This document shows, in pieces, positions 6,440-9,693 of a stretch of 9,693 nucleotides of DNA. Every line of letters begins with the position of its first letter. Within the stretch, counting starts at the first letter, position 1. The translations under genes were made by a program, and so were the position numbers. The DNA lies in the NCBI GenBank assembly GCA_047605445.1, contig JASGFP010000127.1, forward strand, positions 1 through 9,693, read 5' to 3'. The stretch comes from JAJXWB01 sp047605445. Its GTDB lineage: Bacteria; Pseudomonadota; Alphaproteobacteria; Rhizobiales; Beijerinckiaceae. The notes beneath the pieces are model-generated. The model did not search any database. It was given only the letters and a program-made list of their open reading frames with translations, and was not told the DNA's origin.

Positions 6440-7506
6440 ATCGAGCGCTCTCCCAGCCATTCGTCGAGTTTCGGCCACATCCGGCGCGCGGCGTTGGCGC
6501 CGGCCAGCAGGCTGACATGTCCGCCCTTCAGCATCACCTCAGTCTTGTCCTTCGAGCCCACGCGGGCGATCAGATGCCTTGCCGCCTCGTAAGGCACGAT
6601 GTGATCGTGTTCCGCCACCATGTGAATGATCGGCTGCTTGATCGCGCCGAGATCGATGCGCTTGCCGCCGATCGTCAATTCGCCGGTGAAGAGCTTGTTG
6701 CCCCACATCAGTTCCTTGGTCGTCTGGCGGAAATATTCGCCGGCCAGCGGCAGCGTGTCGTTGCCCCAGAGGTCGAGCTGGCGATAGGCGCGGACGAATT
6801 CGTCGTTCCAGATATTGTCCCACAGGCCGACCTGCGCCGCCGCGCGCGAAGCCGGCCGCAGCATTTCAAAGGACGTGCGGATCATGTCGGGCGGCACGTT
6901 GCCGTAGGTGTCGACGAGCCGGTCCACATCGAAATAGCGCTGGTTCGACCAGTTCTGAAACAGCTTCATCTGCTTGAAGTCGACCGGCGTGGTGAAGCAG
7001 ACGAGGTTTTTCGGCCCGTCCTTGCCGGCGAGCGCGGTGTAGAGCACCGACAGCACGCCGCCGAAGCAATAGCCGGCGACCGAAACGTCCGGCTCGCCCG
7101 TTTCCTTGCGGATGCGGCGTACGCAGTCGGGAATGAAGTCGAGGACGTAATCCTCGATGCGCAAATTCTTCTCCGCCGCAGCCGGCGCCGCCCAGTCCAG
7201 CATGAACACGTCGTAGCCTGCCTTCAGCAGGAACTCGACGAAGGAGTTTCCGGGCGCGAGATCGAGAATATAGCCGCGGTTGGTCGTCGCCATCACGATC
7301 AGCACCGGCGTGCGATACACTTCGTCGACCAGCGGATGATAATGATAGAGCCGCATCGTGCCGCGCGTCGCCAGCACATCCTTGCGCGTCTGGCCGACCT
7401 CCGGCGCGCTCGAGGTCAGGTAATTGACGCCTTTGAAGCCGCGCTGGATCGCCAGATCGACTTCGTTGCGCAATCTCTCAACCACATCGGTCTGCGCGGC
7501 GCTCAT
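6436..7506 (-). CDS. phaC: poly(3-hydroxyalkanoate) synthase, class III-like PhaC
   Basis: A 356-residue protein starting at the ATG at 7506, with GGAGG at 7513-7517 six bases upstream; the frame extends further but overlaps the preceding gene. It polymerises (R)-hydroxyacyl-CoA into polyester at the granule surface. The lipase-like box has cysteine in place of serine, GYCFGG (145-150), so Cys147 is the nucleophile. Asp301 (AEHDHIVP) and His330 (GGHVSLLAG) complete the triad. Both the length and triad spacing resemble the class III synthase of Allochromatium vinosum (Cys149, Asp302, His331), and the N-terminal domain of class I synthases is absent. Further PhaC-like segments are YHYHPLVDEVYRTPVLIVM, a run including AGYDVFMLDW, and TTPVDFKQMKLFQNW. 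Class III and IV synthases need a partner (PhaE or PhaR), and the gene just upstream, overlapping by 4 bases, is the likely one. The downstream GNAT is also overlap-coupled. Confidence 0.95.
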   Translation of the reverse strand: MSAAQTDVVERLRNEVDLAIQRGFKGVNYLTSSAPEVGQTRKDVLATRGTMRLYHYHPLVDEVYRTPVLIVMATTNRGYILDLAPGNSFVEFLLKAGYDVFMLDWAAPAAAEKNLRIEDYVLDFIPDCVRRIRKETGEPDVSVAGYCFGGVLSVLYTALAGKDGPKNLVCFTTPVDFKQMKLFQNWSNQRYFDVDRLVDTYGNVPPDMIRTSFEMLRPASRAAAQVGLWDNIWNDEFVRAYRQLDLWGNDTLPLAGEYFRQTTKELMWGNKLFTGELTIGGKRIDLGAIKQPIIHMVAEHDHIVPYEAARHLIARVGSKDKTEVMLKGGHVSLLAGANAARRMWPKLDEWLGERSI

Positions 7507-7970
7507 CGCGTGCCTCCGTTTGCTGTCGATGCGGATGGGGCGCGGGCGGCCGGCTTGCGCGTGCGCTTCGGCTTGGCGGCGAGGCGTGTGGGCGCAGCCT
7601 CCGCGGGCGCCATGTGCGCGAGGATTTCGGTGAGGCGCGCGAGCTGCGCCTCGATCGCCTGCAGCCGCTCGCCGATCGTGACGATATCGGCGCGGGTCGG
7701 CAGGTTGATCGTGGTGAGATAGCGCTCCATCGCGTCGCCGAGCCCGGCCTTGGCGCCGGCGGCAGCCGATGTCGCGCCGGCCATCAGCCGCGAGAATTGC
7801 TCGTTGCCCATCGCTTCGTTGGCGAATTGGTTGACGCCGCGTTCCCACTGCCCGACGAAATCACGAAACGCGTCGAGCGGCCCTTTGAGTTGCTGGGGCT
7901 TGCTCGCCGCTTTCGCCTTGTCGGTCTTGCTTGTGTCGGACTTGTCTGATTTTTCCGGTTTGTCTGACAT
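7503..7970 (-). CDS. short PhaE/PhaR-like PHA synthase partner subunit
   Basis: A 155-residue hydrophilic protein starting at 7970, with GGGAGG at 7975-7980 upstream. Residues 1-25 are a charged Lys/Ser/Asp tail. Residues about 29-60 (GPLDAFRDFVGQWERGVNQFANEAMG) look helical. The segment YLTTINLPTRADIVTIGERL (84-103) followed by QAIEAQLARL matches the 'N(L/M)PTR' region plus coiled-coil seen near the C-terminus of PhaE and PhaR subunits. The C-terminus is basic (KPKRTRKPAAR). PhaE of classical class III synthases is about 350 residues and PhaR of class IV about 200, so this is unusually short. Its stop codon overlaps the phaC start (ATGA), so translation is coupled and a stoichiometric complex is likely. 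It could also be called a granule-associated or phasin-like protein. Assignment rests on the NLPTR motif, the coiled-coil and the context. Confidence 0.75.
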   Translation of the reverse strand: MSDKPEKSDKSDTSKTDKAKAASKPQQLKGPLDAFRDFVGQWERGVNQFANEAMGNEQFSRLMAGATSAAAGAKAGLGDAMERYLTTINLPTRADIVTIGERLQAIEAQLARLTEILAHMAPAEAAPTRLAAKPKRTRKPAARAPSASTANGGTR

Positions 7971-8008
7971 GGGGCCTCCCCTCCGCCGCGCCAGTTGGAT
8001 CGGATCAG

Positions 8009-8791
8009 CTAATCACGTCTGTCGGGGTCGGGATAGACCAAAGAGCGCCAGCCCGAGCGATCGAATTTCTTCCACTCGCCTTCAGCCTGCGCGAGACGGT
8101 CCGCAATGGCGTAGACCACGGCAGGATGATGGCCGAGCCCGCAATGGCTCGCGCCAGGTATCTCGATGTTCTCGGCGAAGGCGCTCTCGCGCGGCTCGCG
8201 GCACACCTGCCACGCGCACACGCCATCGGTGCGGCTGAAGATCGCCGTCGAGGGAACGGGCGGCGGCTCGGCGAGATGGCCGGACAAATGGTCTTCGTCG
8301 TCTTCGGCGTGATGGCCGGAAACGAATTCGTAGACGCGCCAGGCGTTGGTTGCTTGCGGCCTGCCGGAGAACGGACTGCCGAGAGAGATCACGCCGCGCA
8401 CGTCGTCCGGAAGCACTTTGGCAAGCTGGCGCGCGTAGAGGCCGCCGAGGCTCCAGCCGACCAGGCTGACCTTGCGGCCGTAGCGATCGGCGAGTTCCTT
8501 CACCTGCGCAACCATGCGCTCCTCGACGCCGCTGCGCAGGCCGAAATTATTGCCCTGCTTCCATCCGTGAACCTGATAGCCCTTGCCCTTGAGAAAACGG
8601 CGCAGCGGCACGGTCGAGCTGTCGCTGGCGAGCAGGCCGGGCAGGACGAGCACCGGATGGCCATCGCCGCGCGGCGCGAGTCGCAGCAGAGGCAATGCGC
8701 CGATAAAGGCGCCGAGTTCGTGAATGGCGCGCATTTCGAGCGCCATGAGAAGGCGGGAGGGCGGAGCGATCGTTGCAGCAGCGGCAGTCAT
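8009..8791 (-). CDS. alpha/beta hydrolase
   Basis: A complete 260-residue alpha/beta hydrolase starting at 8791 with GGAGG at 8796-8800. The nucleophile elbow is GWSLG (112-116, Ser114). Asp189 in FSRTDGV and His216 in GASHCGLGHHP (or His221) are the likely other triad members. LVLPGLLASD (48-57) is the oxyanion-loop region. It has no signal peptide, so it is probably cytosolic. It is the first gene of the operon with the PhaE-like protein (38 bases downstream) and phaC. That context suggests an esterase or thioesterase acting on PHA, hydroxyacyl-CoA or another acyl ester, but no specific motif proves it. The closest relative in the window is the partial hydrolase at the left edge. It lacks the PF06850-type features and size (about 400 residues) of classical intracellular PHB depolymerases. 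Family is sure; substrate is not. Confidence 0.9.
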   Translation of the reverse strand: MTAAAATIAPPSRLLMALEMRAIHELGAFIGALPLLRLAPRGDGHPVLVLPGLLASDSSTVPLRRFLKGKGYQVHGWKQGNNFGLRSGVEERMVAQVKELADRYGRKVSLVGWSLGGLYARQLAKVLPDDVRGVISLGSPFSGRPQATNAWRVYEFVSGHHAEDDEDHLSGHLAEPPPVPSTAIFSRTDGVCAWQVCREPRESAFAENIEIPGASHCGLGHHPAVVYAIADRLAQAEGEWKKFDRSGWRSLVYPDPDRRD

Positions 8792-8823
8792 TTATCCTCC
8801 AGCCTCCGACAGGTTGATACCTA

Positions 8824-8853
8824 AACATAGGCACAGGCGTTGAATCGCGCCAA
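8824..8853 (-). promoter_or_regulatory. candidate promoter of the hydrolase-phaC operon
   Basis: On the minus strand, TTGGCG (8848-8853) and TATGTT (8824-8829) are separated by 18 bases and each match four of six consensus positions of the housekeeping sigma factor boxes. The -10 lies about 33 bases before the hydrolase ATG. A promoter is expected here, because a terminator separates this operon from the upstream synthetase gene. Confidence 0.35.
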
Positions 8854-8865
8854 GCGAATAACGCG

Positions 8866-8895
8866 CTGCGCTGCGAAAGGTTGCTGCATTGCGAA
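8866..8895. repeat. two direct repeats upstream of the PHA operon promoter
   Basis: CTGCGCTGCGAA (8866-8877) and CTGCATTGCGAA (8884-8895) match at 10 of 12 positions and start 18 bases apart. They lie just upstream of the candidate -35 box of the hydrolase-phaC operon. The TGC-rich composition resembles PhaR-type operators, but an activator site is equally possible. Confidence 0.45.
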
Positions 8896-8930
8896 GCGAG
8901 AGCGGAGAGCCTGTCTTCTCAACGCAAAAC

Positions 8931-8954
8931 GCGCGACGCATGCCGACGTCGCGC
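8931..8954 (-). terminator. terminator of the acyl-CoA synthetase gene
   Basis: An 8-bp perfect stem (GCGCGACG / CGTCGCGC) with an 8-base loop lies 31 bases past the synthetase stop. On the minus strand it is followed by GTTTTGCGTT. This suggests that the synthetase is transcribed apart from the hydrolase-phaC operon. Confidence 0.6.
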
Positions 8955-8985
8955 GCGAAAGATGTGTGGCGCAAATGCGACGCGT

Positions 8986-9693
8986 TCAGTTCACGCGGCG
9001 ATCCTTGCCGGCCCAATAGGGCTCACGCAATTCGCGCTTGAGGATTTTGCCTGAAGGGTTGCGCGGCAGAGCTTCGATGAAATCGACCGTGCGCGGCGCC
9101 TTGTAACCGGCGATGCGCGTGCGCGCGAAGGCGATGATCTCGTCGGGCGAAACGTCTGCGCCGTCTTTCAGGACGACCACAGCTTTCACCGCTTCGCCCC
9201 ACTTGTCGTCGGGCACGCCGATCACGGCGACTTCCGCGATCGCCGGATGGCCGAAGATCGCGCTCTCGACTTCCGCCGGGTAGATATTCTCCGCGCCGGA
9301 AATGATCATGTCCTTCACGCGGTCATGCACATAGACATAGCCGTCTTCATCGAGATAGCCGGCGTCGCCCGTGCGCAGCCAGCCGTCTTCCGTCATCGTG
9401 CGCTTCGAGGCGTCCGGCAGGTTCCAGTAACCCTTCATGTTGGAGGCCGAGCGCGTCGCGATCTCGCCGACCTTGCCCGCCGGCAGCGGCTTGCCCTCTT
9501 CATCGAGGATCGCGATCTCGACGCCGGCGAGCGGCCGGCCCGCCGAGCGCATGCGCTGCGAGCCCTCCGGCGTATGGTCTTCTGGTTCGAGCGCGACGAT
9601 CGTGCCCGTCGTCTCCGTCATGCCGTACATCTGCACGAAGCCGCATTTGAACACGTCCATGCATTCGCGCAGCAGGTCGAGCGGAATGGGCGA
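8986..9693 (-). CDS. acyl-CoA synthetase (AMP-forming), C-terminal part, cut by window edge
   Basis: The frame is open to the right edge, giving the last 235 residues of an ANL-superfamily ligase; the N-terminal half lies outside. It activates a carboxylic acid, probably a fatty acid, to its CoA thioester through an acyl-adenylate. Visible core motifs in order are QMYGMTETTGT (adenine/acyl-binding motif), WLRTGDAGYLDEDGYVYVHD (ribose-binding Asp), a segment with DRVKDMIISGAENIYPAEVE (hinge and A8 loop), and NPSGKILKRELRE with the catalytic lysine in GK. These fit a FadD-type fatty-acyl-CoA synthetase; exact chain length or substrate cannot be read. No signal peptide question can be settled because the N-terminus is absent. 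The stop is followed by a terminator, and the PHA operon lies next on the same strand, so it could supply acyl-CoA to lipid or PHA metabolism. Confidence 0.93.
   Translation of the reverse strand, partial: SPIPLDLLRECMDVFKCGFVQMYGMTETTGTIVALEPEDHTPEGSQRMRSAGRPLAGVEIAILDEEGKPLPAGKVGEIATRSASNMKGYWNLPDASKRTMTEDGWLRTGDAGYLDEDGYVYVHDRVKDMIISGAENIYPAEVESAIFGHPAIAEVAVIGVPDDKWGEAVKAVVVLKDGADVSPDEIIAFARTRIAGYKAPRTVDFIEALPRNPSGKILKRELREPYWAGKDRRVN

Noticed and set aside
5819..6592. Plus-strand open frames opposite the GNAT gene, including one with hydrophobic Ala/Leu repeats
   Set aside because: The hydrophobic repeats are the reverse complement of the Lys/Ala tail-coding repeats. The GNAT frame has an acetyl-CoA motif and is coupled to phaC.
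6517..7722. A 401-codon plus-strand open frame over phaC and its partner gene
   Set aside because: It is antisense to a clear PHA synthase with a complete catalytic triad. Its composition is Arg/His/Asp-rich and no motif is seen.
6436..7848. Long 470-codon version of PhaC starting at 7848
   Set aside because: The extra N-terminus overlaps the coding region of the PhaE-like gene and is Arg-rich. The ATG at 7506 has a well-placed GGAGG and gives the usual class III length.
7931..8824. A 297-codon plus-strand open frame opposite the alpha/beta hydrolase
   Set aside because: The minus-strand hydrolase has a strong ribosome binding site and GWSLG motif; the plus frame has no domain signature.

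Overview
This GC-rich window looks chromosomal and alphaproteobacterial, most likely Hyphomicrobiales (Rhizobiales). The reasons are its base composition, strong GGAGG-type ribosome binding sites, a Phasin_2-type phasin, and the mix of polyhydroxyalkanoate (PHA) genes with a self-sufficient P450. The genus assignment is inference only. No RNA gene, CRISPR array, insertion sequence or prophage was seen, and no stretch over 300 bases lacks a gene.

Layout. (1) The left edge holds the N-terminal part of an alpha/beta hydrolase on the minus strand (1-417), cut by the window end. (2) Divergent from it, on the plus strand, are a saccharopine-dehydrogenase-like / trans-acting enoyl-reductase-like protein (488-1660) and a 1073-residue CYP102-type cytochrome P450 fused to its own FMN/FAD reductase (1761-4982). 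(3) Convergent with the P450 gene is a monocistronic phasin gene (5118-5591, minus), with its own terminator and a candidate TGC-rich operator. (4) Next on the minus strand is a compact operon, transcribed right to left: a second alpha/beta hydrolase (8009-8791), a short PhaE/PhaR-like protein (7503-7970), a class III-size PHA synthase with intact Cys-Asp-His triad (6436-7506), and a GNAT acetyltransferase with a lysine/alanine-rich tail (5756-6439). The last three genes overlap in ATGA-type couplings, and a strong hairpin follows the operon. (5) The right edge holds the C-terminal part of an acyl-CoA synthetase (8986 to the end, minus), with its own terminator.

How the genes may fit together. 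The minus-strand operon and phasin form a PHA-granule module: synthase, probable small partner subunit, surface protein, a hydrolase and an acetyltransferase. The P450, acyl-CoA synthetase and enoyl-reductase-like protein are all fatty-acyl enzymes, so the region may link fatty-acid hydroxylation or activation to polyester metabolism. That link is inference. The main points of interest are the PhaC/short-PhaE pair, which resembles class III in its synthase but not in partner size; the histone-H1-like tail on the coupled GNAT; the CYP102 enzyme lacking the usual carboxylate-anchoring residues; and two paralogous hydrolases bracketing the locus.
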